From Chloroflexota bacterium (GTDB taxonomy: Bacteria; Chloroflexota; Anaerolineae; 4572-78; J111): DNA of 64,000 nt. Within the stretch, counting starts at the first letter, position 1. Each line of letters begins with the position of its first letter. This document shows positions 32,092 to 39,637 of the stretch, one piece after another. The stretch is taken from contig BOKF01000028.1 in NCBI GenBank assembly GCA_016860845.1, positions 1-64,000 on the forward strand. Reading direction: 5' to 3'. The position numbers were made by a program, and so were the translations under genes. Below the pieces are notes generated by a model that worked only from the letters and a program-made list of their open reading frames with translations, had not been told where the DNA came from and did no database searches.

Positions 32092-33378
32092 ATGCTCGAC
32101 CTAAACTTTATCCGGGAGAACCCGGAGCAGGTCAAAGCGGCGCTGCGCGACCTCAACACCGACGCGCCGGTTGACGAAATTTTGGAGCTTGACCGGCAGC
32201 GGCGCGACTTGCTGAAGGAAGTCGAAACCCTGCGCCAGGAGCGGAACGCCGGCAGCAAGGCCATCGGCCAGTTGATGGGCCAGGGCAAAAAGGCCGAAGC
32301 CGAGGCCAAGAAAGCCGAAATCGCCGGTCTGGGCGACAAAATCAGCCAGCTTGACGAGCAACTGCGCCAGGTCGAGGCTGACCTGTACGAGAAGCAGCTT
32401 TACGTGCCGAACATGCCTGGCCCCGGCGTGCCGGTCGGCCCGGACGAGCACCACAACGTGGAAGTTCGCCGCTGGGGCGAGCCGACCCAGTTTGATTTTA
32501 CCCCCAAGCCGCACTGGGAGCTGGGTGAGGCGCTGGGCATCATTGATTTTGAGCGGGGAGTCAAACTAAGCGGCACCCGTTTTTACCTCTTCAAAGGGGC
32601 CGGCGCGGCGCTGCATCGGGCGCTGACCAACTTCTTTATTGACGTGGGCGTGCGCGAACACGGCTACACCGAAATTTACCCGCCCTTTATGGTCCGCGAG
32701 CAGGCCATGATCGGCGCGGCCCATCTGCCCAAGTTCCGCGAGAATATGTACCACGACGCCGAGGAGGATTACTGGTTCATCGGCACTGCCGAAGTCCCCC
32801 TGACCGGCATTTTTGGCGACGAGATTTTGGAAGCTGAGCAGCTCCCCATCCGCTACCTCAGCCACACCCCCTGCTTCCGCCGGGAGAAAATGAGCGCCGG
32901 GCGCGACGTGCGCGGCATCAAGCGGGTGCATCAATTTGAAAAAGTCGAGATGTACCACTACACCCTGCCGGAGCACAGCTACGAGCATCTGGAGGAGATT
33001 GTCGGCAATGCCGAGGATTTGGTCCGGCGGCTCAAGCTGCCCTACCGGGTGGTGCAAATCTGCACCGGCGACCTCGGCTTTGCCGCCGCCAAAAAGTATG
33101 ATGTCGAAGTCTGGGTTCCCGGCGAATTTGGACAGGGTGAGTGGATGGAGATCAGCAGTTGCAGCAACGTGACCGACTTCCAGGCTCGCCGGGCCAACCT
33201 GCGCTTCCGCCGCGAGCGCGGGGCCAGGCCGGAATTTCTGCACACGTTGAATGGCAGCGGCTTACCGCCGGGGCGCTTGATGATTGCGGTGATAGAGAAT
33301 TACCAGCAGGCCGATGGGAGTATCGTCGTGCCGGAGGTGCTCAGGCCGTATCTGGGGGGGCTGGAAGTGATCCGGTAA
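32092..33378 (+). CDS. serS: Seryl-tRNA synthetase
   Basis: 428 aa, standard length. The N-terminal coiled-coil arm (about 1-110, rich in Lys/Glu/Gln) binds the tRNA-Ser long variable arm. Class II motifs: motif 2 SHTPCFRREKMSAGRDVRGI and motif 3 LNGSGLPPGRLMIAVIENYQ. GGAGG lies 7 nt before the ATG. Expression is governed by the upstream serine T-box. Two tRNA-Ser genes lie about 9.5 kb away. Confidence 0.97.
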   Translation: MLDLNFIRENPEQVKAALRDLNTDAPVDEILELDRQRRDLLKEVETLRQERNAGSKAIGQLMGQGKKAEAEAKKAEIAGLGDKISQLDEQLRQVEADLYEKQLYVPNMPGPGVPVGPDEHHNVEVRRWGEPTQFDFTPKPHWELGEALGIIDFERGVKLSGTRFYLFKGAGAALHRALTNFFIDVGVREHGYTEIYPPFMVREQAMIGAAHLPKFRENMYHDAEEDYWFIGTAEVPLTGIFGDEILEAEQLPIRYLSHTPCFRREKMSAGRDVRGIKRVHQFEKVEMYHYTLPEHSYEHLEEIVGNAEDLVRRLKLPYRVVQICTGDLGFAAAKKYDVEVWVPGEFGQGEWMEISSCSNVTDFQARRANLRFRRERGARPEFLHTLNGSGLPPGRLMIAVIENYQQADGSIVVPEVLRPYLGGLEVIR

Positions 33379-33425
33379 GTGAGGAAGGTATCTGTTCAGA
33401 AACTCAAGGTATCCCTATGGAGACC

Positions 33426-33489
33426 CGGAAGATAGGAAGACTGGAAGGTTGGAAAATACCCAGTCCTCCAGCCTTCCAACCTTCCAAAT
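33426..33489. repeat. Tandem 7-8-nt hairpin array (GGAAGGTT type)
   Basis: Left units GGAAGATA, GGAAGACT, GGAAGGTT, GGAAAATA and right units CCTCCAGCC, TTCCAACC, TTCCAAAT pair across a short spacer. It lies between serS and gph. Confidence 0.7.
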
Positions 33490-33516
33490 TACTGAGAAGA
33501 CACGAGGGAAATTCAC

Positions 33517-34167
33517 ATGACCTACCAAGCTGTCCTTTTCGACCTTGACGGTACCCTTCTCGACACGCTGGCCGACCTGGGCAACGCCATGAACCGGGTG
33601 TTGGCGGCGCGGGGTTTGCCCACGCACCCCCTCGATGCCTACCGCTACTTCGTCGGCGAGGGAGCGCGCTTGCTGGTGACACGCACCCTACCGGAAAACC
33701 GGCGGGATGCGGCGACCATTGAGACCTGCCTGGCCGCGTTCCAGGCCGACTACGACCAGAACTGGCAGGTCGAAACAAAACCCTATCCGGGCGTAACCGC
33801 AATGCTGGACGCTCTGGCGGCCCGCCGCCTGAAACTGGCCGTCCTCTCCAACAAGCCGCATGACTTCACCCAGCGCTGCGTTCGTGAATTGCTGCCCCGC
33901 TGGACCTTCGACCCGGTCTTCGGCCTGCGCGAGGCCGTTCCCCGCAAACCCGACCCGGCCGGGGCCATCGAAATCGCCGCCTGCCTGAACATCCCCCCCG
34001 CCAACTTCCTCTACCTGGGCGATACCGCCACCGATATGCAAACCGCCCGCGCCGCCGGGATGTTTCCGGTCGGGGCGTTGTGGGGGTTTCGCTCTGCTGA
34101 AGAGTTGGTGGCGAGCGGGGCGCAGGTGTTGGTTGAGGAGCCGGGGGAGGTGGTGAGGTTGGTTTGA
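33517..34167 (+). CDS. gph: Phosphoglycolate phosphatase-like HAD hydrolase
   Basis: 216 aa. HAD motif I is FDLDGTLLDT (nucleophile and acid Asp), motif II Ser/Thr in LAVLSNKPHD, motif III Lys in RKPDPAGAIE and motif IV YLGDTATDMQTARAAG. The helical cap between motifs I and II matches the Gph type, which removes phosphate from 2-phosphoglycolate formed in DNA repair or oxygenation. Substrates of HAD enzymes overlap, so the exact one is uncertain. It follows serS on the same strand. Confidence 0.85.
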   Translation: MTYQAVLFDLDGTLLDTLADLGNAMNRVLAARGLPTHPLDAYRYFVGEGARLLVTRTLPENRRDAATIETCLAAFQADYDQNWQVETKPYPGVTAMLDALAARRLKLAVLSNKPHDFTQRCVRELLPRWTFDPVFGLREAVPRKPDPAGAIEIAACLNIPPANFLYLGDTATDMQTARAAGMFPVGALWGFRSAEELVASGAQVLVEEPGEVVRLV

Positions 34168-34583
34168 TATTTGCGGTTTAGAGAGTCACCGAAAGGATAG
34201 TCACGCCGGGCATGTTGCAGTCGGATTTGGGGCTTGGAAGTGATTCGGCGGAGTTGGCAAGGAAATTCATCCCTAGCAGTCTACTGCAATAGCTGCCACA
34301 TAAGGCGTGGCCTATCATTCGACTAGCCATGCCTCCTTTAGAACGGAACAATGACCTAAAAGGCTATTGTAATTTCGTCAGAAATCAACTACACTTCGAT
34401 ACAGTACCTTATTCCCACGTTGTGACAAAATCAAATGGGATTTATCAGCTCTGGAATTCATTTTATCCGAACCGTATTCTATAACCTCATTGCAAATCTT
34501 GCTTGGCACGTTTACTTGACCTAGTGTTATTTATAAAATACAATTAGAACAAAGGTTCTAAATACAACGAAAGGATGGCGGTC
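34168..34583. other. Intergenic region and left edge of the AT-rich island
   Basis: The first 80 nt resemble flanking GC-rich DNA and include a sequence similar to the serS 3' end (34192-34248). From about 34260 the base composition becomes AT-rich and stays so to about 41.6 kb. No gene is seen here. Confidence 0.55.
34192..34248 (+). pseudogene. Possible decayed copy of the serS 3' end
   Basis: ATAGTCACGCCGGGCATG ... TCGGATTTGGGGCTTGG ... AAGTGATTCGG resembles the end of serS (about 33318-33375, GTCGTGCCGGAGGTGCT ... CTGGAAGTGATCCGG) in order and spacing, with scattered differences and small gaps. It sits at the GC-to-AT transition, so it may record an insertion or recombination downstream of serS. 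Confidence 0.4.
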
Positions 34584-34838
34584 ATGATTACACAACCCGA
34601 TAAAAGCGGAAAACACCGAGGGAATAAAGATCAAGACCTGATGACCCTTTTAGTGCTGACTGTAACCTTGATCTTGCTTTTCCTCATTCTCACAGGTAGC
34701 AGTCAAACTTGGTTCGTGGTTTTGGCTACGACAATTATCGTGACAGTCTTGATTTTGGCCATCACTGGCAACTCAGAGTTGCTGCCTGATACATTGAAAG
34801 CTATCCTGAGCGAAATACGGCGTATCTTTCGTTCTTGA
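34584..34838 (+). CDS. Small two-helix membrane protein
   Basis: About 84 aa from the ATG at 34584, which has AAAGG 9 nt upstream; an ATG three codons earlier overlaps the ribosome site. A polar N-terminus (residues 1-20) is followed by two adjacent membrane helices (LLVLTVTLILLFLILTG and FVVLATTIIVTVLILAI) and a short amphipathic C-terminus. It is the first gene inside the AT-rich island, transcribed toward the Zn-ribbon membrane protein gene. Function unknown. Confidence 0.65.
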   Translation: MITQPDKSGKHRGNKDQDLMTLLVLTVTLILLFLILTGSSQTWFVVLATTIIVTVLILAITGNSELLPDTLKAILSEIRRIFRS

Positions 34839-34913
34839 ACTATGGTCGAGATATTCTGTTCGGTGATCAAACTCAAGGTACGCTTTCTGGTCCTTAACTG
34901 TATAGGAGGATTC

Positions 34914-36098
34914 TCATCCCATCCAGTGTCGTCTGTTGGAAGCAATTGAAATCGTAGTTTCACTCTGCGAGTTAAAACTTTCTCCGGCTATAATTAACTC
35001 CCCTTCTTTGGCAGGCTCAACTTTGCCATTCTCAGTTTCCGCGTCCTTATCCGCCTCGGCGGGCTTTTTCTCGATTACAATGTATCGGGGTGTCCCTTCT
35101 GTCTGCAGCTTTTGAATCCGTCCCCACCGATTTGCCATAATCCGCCAACTTTGCAGTTGTTTGAACGCCTCTTTCTCTGATACCTGGTCAGCGTCTGTTT
35201 CCGTACTAATTAGCAGAATAACTCCGGCATCGGCAGTACGTTCTATATCTGTAATCGTAGTTTCTACCACCTTATTCTTGCTGGTCGCCCGCTGAATCTT
35301 CTCCCGTAAACTATCTTCAATTACCCCTAAAAGTCGGCTTTCTTGAGCAAAGATCGGCTGAGGCATTTCTCTATTCAGCCAGTTGCTATAATCATGCGCA
35401 GACATAAACATGGCGGAGAGCGCCACGTTGACAAAGGTCATTGCTAATAAAATAGTAGTGATGACACGCGCAACTCCTTCAATCGGCCCTGCATCTGGAG
35501 TGGCCGTACGCGCTTCGAGCATAAAGACGATGGCCAACCCAAAAATTAGTGCCAGAACGAAGGCGGTAATCCCTAATAGGGCCAACGGAGGCCTGAAACC
35601 GCGCCCAACTCTGGCCAAGAGATCATATCGCCAGAGCGAATCTCTCAGACCGTATAGTAGTGAAACGTTAACGAAGATGAGCAAGATGGCCAAAGGGATA
35701 CCGATGCGCTCCGAAGCCACTGGTGTAAAATCAACCCCCGGAACATAGGCGATAAGCGGTAACAAAAAAGAAATAAGCGCCTGGATGCCCCAGAAGCCAA
35801 AAAAGAAGCGACTAAAATGAGCCAGACCGCCAGTACTAGACCATGCATGCCAGCGTTCGTTGCTCTGTCCACAACGAGCGCAGATGTATGGAGCTAATTC
35901 TTCCGAGCGGCCATACACTTGCGCTAGATTTGAAAGGGGTTTAGGTTCAAGCGCACCTGGTTTAGGAGTTTCTTCATCTAGGGATTTTGGCCACGGTAGA
36001 GAGGTAGGTGGAGTTGCGGGTGATGGAAGTTTCTTGGCAGCTTGGCTAATTTGAGCGGGACTCCAATATTCTCCACGGCAGGAGATACATAATGGCAT
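34914..36098 (-). CDS. Membrane protein with split zinc ribbon
   Basis: 394 aa. Two Cys pairs, CISC near residue 4 and CARC near residue 74, could form one zinc ribbon with a 65-residue Pro-rich insert between them. Four or five membrane helices follow (about 95-240), then a cytosolic C-terminal domain (about 250-350) with DAGVILLISTETDADQVSEK and an Ala/Glu/Lys-rich tail. AGGTG lies close to the ATG. It is divergent from the 36527 gene and is the nearest neighbour of the SPFH/S24 operon in the same AT-rich island. The family is not recognised. Confidence 0.7.
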   Translation of the reverse strand: MPLCISCRGEYWSPAQISQAAKKLPSPATPPTSLPWPKSLDEETPKPGALEPKPLSNLAQVYGRSEELAPYICARCGQSNERWHAWSSTGGLAHFSRFFFGFWGIQALISFLLPLIAYVPGVDFTPVASERIGIPLAILLIFVNVSLLYGLRDSLWRYDLLARVGRGFRPPLALLGITAFVLALIFGLAIVFMLEARTATPDAGPIEGVARVITTILLAMTFVNVALSAMFMSAHDYSNWLNREMPQPIFAQESRLLGVIEDSLREKIQRATSKNKVVETTITDIERTADAGVILLISTETDADQVSEKEAFKQLQSWRIMANRWGRIQKLQTEGTPRYIVIEKKPAEADKDAETENGKVEPAKEGELIIAGESFNSQSETTISIASNRRHWMG

Positions 36099-36526
36099 AT
36101 GTCACCTCGTTTCGTTAAATCACAAACTACTTAACTCAAATTTAATTTTCTGTGAACAACCAAATTGCACAGTAACTAGCCCAAATCAGCGATAGATCAG
36201 CGTAAAAAACTATCCATGTAACCCCGACTTATGTACTGTTTGAGCTATTGAATTTTACCGGAAATTCGCTACACTGTAGATATAATTTCAACTTTGATAC
36301 TTTGAAACGTCATCCTTTGGCGGTTGAACGTTAAGAATTTTAAGTGGACTGGCATATGGTTTATGTTGTTGCTGCTCCTGTATTTTAACGCTCCCTGCCC
36401 AAGTATCGCTTTTCAGAGATATGAGGTGCGCTCGGAGCGTTTTAATTTTTAAACCACTTGATATGTTATTGCTTTTAATCATAACCAGTGTGTTAGTTCT
36501 GGAAATAAAATAGGAGTCAAAGAGAT
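36099..36526. other. AT-rich divergent intergenic region
   Basis: About 430 nt between divergent genes. An open frame of 64 codons on the minus strand (36288-36482) lacks a ribosome site and conserved features, so I do not call it. Promoters for both flanking genes are expected here but no strong -35/-10 pair stands out. Confidence 0.5.
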
Positions 36527-36892
36527 ATGAGTCATAACCTGTTCTCCCTCAACTCATCCACTGTTAGGGCCACCAGGGAGCAGGCCAAAACTACAAATGA
36601 AATTCACTCAAAAGAGAGAAAAGTAATTCTGCAGCCAATTACCTTGAGGTTCTCGAATGAGCATAATATTTATTCTGTCAGTAAACTGAAACCACGAAAA
36701 CTATTAAACTACAGGGATTTTCTATCAAGATATGCAGATCATCCTAGGCTGGTACGTATCTGTTTCTTCGATGAAGAACCATCCTCAGAAGACATGATGC
36801 TCCAAAAATCCCGGTTAATTACAGCTTATAATTTTGGTTTAGGTTGTTGGCACATTGTAATCCCTGATGAAAGTGGCCATCAAAAGAGATAA
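36527..36892 (+). CDS. Hypothetical protein in the S24/SPFH island
   Basis: 121 aa, soluble, no recognisable domain. GGAG lies about 10 nt before the ATG. The C-terminal half (LLNYRDFLSRYADHPRLVRI, CWHIVIPDESG) looks folded, and the N-terminal 40 residues are polar. It is convergent with the S24-like gene, whose stop lies 14 nt away, so it could be an accessory protein or an unrelated passenger. Confidence 0.6.
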   Translation: MSHNLFSLNSSTVRATREQAKTTNEIHSKERKVILQPITLRFSNEHNIYSVSKLKPRKLLNYRDFLSRYADHPRLVRICFFDEEPSSEDMMLQKSRLITAYNFGLGCWHIVIPDESGHQKR

Positions 36893-36905
36893 GGATATTT
36901 TGCTC

Positions 36906-37847
36906 TTAGCTCTTTTTCACTACCCCAACATATTTTCCGGCAATGATTAATTCAGCATCGGCGTAAAGTTGTACCCTTCCAGCCTGAATTTGTGCGGCAT
37001 AAAGTTCTTGTATCGCATTTATATCAACTTCACTTGGCATCACAATTAAATGCTTGCTTGTAGGGTTACTAGCCTCCAACAACCAGTGCGCTAACTTTTT
37101 ACGTTTTTCGTAGACGATGTAGTATCGTCTTAGCACTCCAAGCTTCACTTTGGGCGTCTGAATAACAATAGCAGCAATCTCTCCAAGTTTAACGGTTGGT
37201 TGTGGGCGAATAAGTGCAATATCCTTTGGGAAAATCCCATCACTTTTCATCCCATCTTCTACGATAACTAGCCCAAAGTAATTGGCATCCTTACGCTCAT
37301 GTTCACTTAAATAAGCATAATCTTGAATTGTGTCCTCTGAAATGGGGTTAAGCCCACTGGTAAGACCAGTGATTATTGGTATCGGCCAGATAGGTGTTTC
37401 TTCTAATTCCTTGGTTTCTAGGATATGGCCTGTTGTTTCTCCTTCAGCAATATGGATCCCATAAACACGATACACTTCAATTGATCGGGCAGAAATTCCC
37501 ATCTCAACTGCAAAAGCATGAATTGCCGCAGATTGACGATCAACAGGCAGTGATGAAAGATTTCCCGAAAGGAATATCTGTACCCGTTGTTTGAGGTTAG
37601 TATCGTCAATAAATTTGGAGAGAATCGAAGGAGATCCGCCAGCGATACTACCATCCTCACAGGCTTTTAATTCTACCTGCAAGTGTCTAATCGTTTCCTC
37701 AATGATTTCTATTTCCAAGGGAATGCTAGGATCAACGGAGATTCCTAGCAGAGCCTCCTGTTCTCTACGTTTTTGCAAGCGATGATAATTGTTCGCTATC
37801 AGTTTCCTGATGTCATCGCATGACATAAAAATATTGCGAGGGGACAT
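36906..37847 (-). CDS. EAD-like protein with catalytically dead LexA/S24 peptidase domain
   Basis: 313 aa. Residues about 8-62 form a helical domain (DDIRKLIANNYHRLQKRREQ ... LEIEIIEETIRHLQVEL) and about 100-135 a second small region, together resembling the effector-associated modules found in Chloroflexota conflict proteins (family placement from memory). Residues about 155-313 form an S24 fold closely similar to the upstream protein. The nucleophile position is Gly199 (codon 37251-37253; EDGM instead of the usual xSM) and the general base is Arg240 (37128-37130; VLRRYY). The cleavage-site Ala is Ser164. I infer a pseudo-protease that pairs with the active paralogue. No HTH is present. AAAAGG lies before the ATG; the gap from the upstream stop is 10 nt. 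Confidence 0.8.
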   Translation of the reverse strand: MSPRNIFMSCDDIRKLIANNYHRLQKRREQEALLGISVDPSIPLEIEIIEETIRHLQVELKACEDGSIAGGSPSILSKFIDDTNLKQRVQIFLSGNLSSLPVDRQSAAIHAFAVEMGISARSIEVYRVYGIHIAEGETTGHILETKELEETPIWPIPIITGLTSGLNPISEDTIQDYAYLSEHERKDANYFGLVIVEDGMKSDGIFPKDIALIRPQPTVKLGEIAAIVIQTPKVKLGVLRRYYIVYEKRKKLAHWLLEASNPTSKHLIVMPSEVDINAIQELYAAQIQAGRVQLYADAELIIAGKYVGVVKKS

Positions 37848-37857
37848 AAAACCTTTT

Positions 37858-39630
37858 CTAGTTTTTTCTCACTAATCCAACATATTTTCCGGCAATAGTT
37901 ATCTCAGCATCCTCATAAAACTCTATAGGATTAAGTAATTTACCTGCTTTGATTTTCTTGGTATAAAAGTCACGAATCGCTTCTACATCAGCGCCACTCG
38001 GAATCACAACTAAATGCTCACTTGAGGAGTTGCTCGACTCGAGCAGCCAATGTGCCAGATCTTTACGATTTTTGTAGACGACAAAATATCGTTTAAGAAC
38101 ACCTAGAGCTTCTATTTTGGGAGTCATTATTACGACAGCAGCAATTTCTCCATTACTAACTGTTGGCTGTTGGCGAATAAGTGCAATATCGCCAGGAAAG
38201 ATACCACGCTCCATCATACTGTTGCCTACTACCCTCGCCCCAAAATCGGCTCCATTTCGATGACTATCATCCAACAGAAGATACTCTACGATGTTCTCCT
38301 CAGCAATCACGCCCATTCCGGCAGCAATATCACTTACCACAGGTATCTGAACAAATTCACGAGGTGGAAATTTAGATGGCGTTGGTGGCGTAGTGGTGCG
38401 AGGCTGTCTAACTGTACGGTCTACAGATGTTTGATTAAAGGTTAACACCTCATCTTTCTTGTCCTTGTCGCTAACTAACAATTTTTGAGGATCAACAGAT
38501 CTCAGAATAAATTGAAGATCGGGAAAGATTTGATTTGCAATGCTCCGGCGTTCTTCAGGTGACGCATCCGGAGCAACCAATTTGAGGACTTGATCTAAAA
38601 TAGTTCCTGTAATTTCTACTCGTGCTTTCACCTCTTCGAGTTCTGCCATCCTTTTCTCGTGCATATTTCGGAACTTGAAATCCTTAATCAACTGTCGTAT
38701 GACTTCAAGGGTCTCTGGAATGAAGTCTCCTAAGCTAATTTCGAGAGATGAGAATAGAATATTTTCTATTGATATTACGTTTGGTTCTATCTGGGGCTTA
38801 ATTAGAGAAATTAAAGCTTTGTTGATACGGTCTAAAGCTTCAACAATAGGAAGAACGGTCTGATAAAAAGCGTTAAGTGGAATATATTTGTCGAAATAAA
38901 AGTGAAGAATTAGAATGTCGTCTTCAACAATAAGACCCAGCCTAATGCCAGTATCCTTCGGTACTGATATTCGAATAGGACTAGGAAAATGAGACGTAGT
39001 TGGTTCTGATCCCGTAGTATCGTATGCGTTACTCTGGTATTCAATGCGTCCTATTGGAGTAGAGAGAAATTCTTGCTTAATCCGAATTTCCAAACTTCGC
39101 AGATGGGGAGGGTTGTAAATATACCAAATGTCGTCCCGTATGGCATCTAAAGCATTTTGCAAAGCCTCCGAAGCTTTGGGCCAATTTTGTTGTCCTTTGA
39201 GAGCTATAGCTTTGCCAAAATGAGCCAAGCTCTCAAAATATTTATAACTCCACGAACGTAGAGGTATAATCGCCTCTTCGAAGGAAAAATTTGCAGTTGA
39301 AATATCTCTTAGAGCTAAATAGATAGCGCCTAGGAAAATTAAGATTTGTCCTCGAGCCCTATCTGCTTCCATAATTTCCGTATCACTATCTCGACGAAGT
39401 CCTTCTAAAATAATTTTCGCATTAGCGCAAGATGTTTTGGCCGAATTCCAATCAGGTTCTGCCTTCTCATATGCGGCTACAGCATCCTCCCAGTAACCGA
39501 TTACTGCCTGAGGTAAATCCGGGCGTCCCCCACCCTGTGGATTTATTAGAAACTCAATTATTTCATCAATTGCTTGCTTATCTGATGATACGAATATTCG
39601 CTCAACCTTTGAGCTTGACATAGATTGCAT
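37858..39630 (-). CDS. TPR-like protein fused to a LexA/S24 autoprotease domain
   Basis: About 590 aa from the ATG at 39630; a TTG five codons upstream would overlap the SPFH stop. Residues about 60-200 have the helical hairpin pattern of TPR repeats (ARGQILIFLGAIYLALRDIS, FESLAHFGKAIALKGQQNWP). A middle segment (220-330) is not recognised and about 335-380 is helical. After a linker the S24 domain runs from about 425. The region IPVVSDIAAGMGVIAEENI aligns with the LexA cleavage site (Ala437-Gly438), Ser471 lies in VVGNSMMERGIF and Lys513 in LGVLKRYF. Spacing 33 and 42 residues is close to LexA (34 and 37). No HTH exists, so self-cleavage would release the TPR half rather than inactivate a repressor. 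Confidence 0.85.
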   Translation of the reverse strand: MQSMSSSKVERIFVSSDKQAIDEIIEFLINPQGGGRPDLPQAVIGYWEDAVAAYEKAEPDWNSAKTSCANAKIILEGLRRDSDTEIMEADRARGQILIFLGAIYLALRDISTANFSFEEAIIPLRSWSYKYFESLAHFGKAIALKGQQNWPKASEALQNALDAIRDDIWYIYNPPHLRSLEIRIKQEFLSTPIGRIEYQSNAYDTTGSEPTTSHFPSPIRISVPKDTGIRLGLIVEDDILILHFYFDKYIPLNAFYQTVLPIVEALDRINKALISLIKPQIEPNVISIENILFSSLEISLGDFIPETLEVIRQLIKDFKFRNMHEKRMAELEEVKARVEITGTILDQVLKLVAPDASPEERRSIANQIFPDLQFILRSVDPQKLLVSDKDKKDEVLTFNQTSVDRTVRQPRTTTPPTPSKFPPREFVQIPVVSDIAAGMGVIAEENIVEYLLLDDSHRNGADFGARVVGNSMMERGIFPGDIALIRQQPTVSNGEIAAVVIMTPKIEALGVLKRYFVVYKNRKDLAHWLLESSNSSSEHLVVIPSGADVEAIRDFYTKKIKAGKLLNPIEFYEDAEITIAGKYVGLVRKN

Positions 39631-39637
39631 GAGATGT

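Noticed and set aside
36906..39630. Ordinary LexA or phage CI repressors
   Set aside because: Neither protein has a helix-turn-helix; the N-terminal parts are TPR-like or EAD-like.
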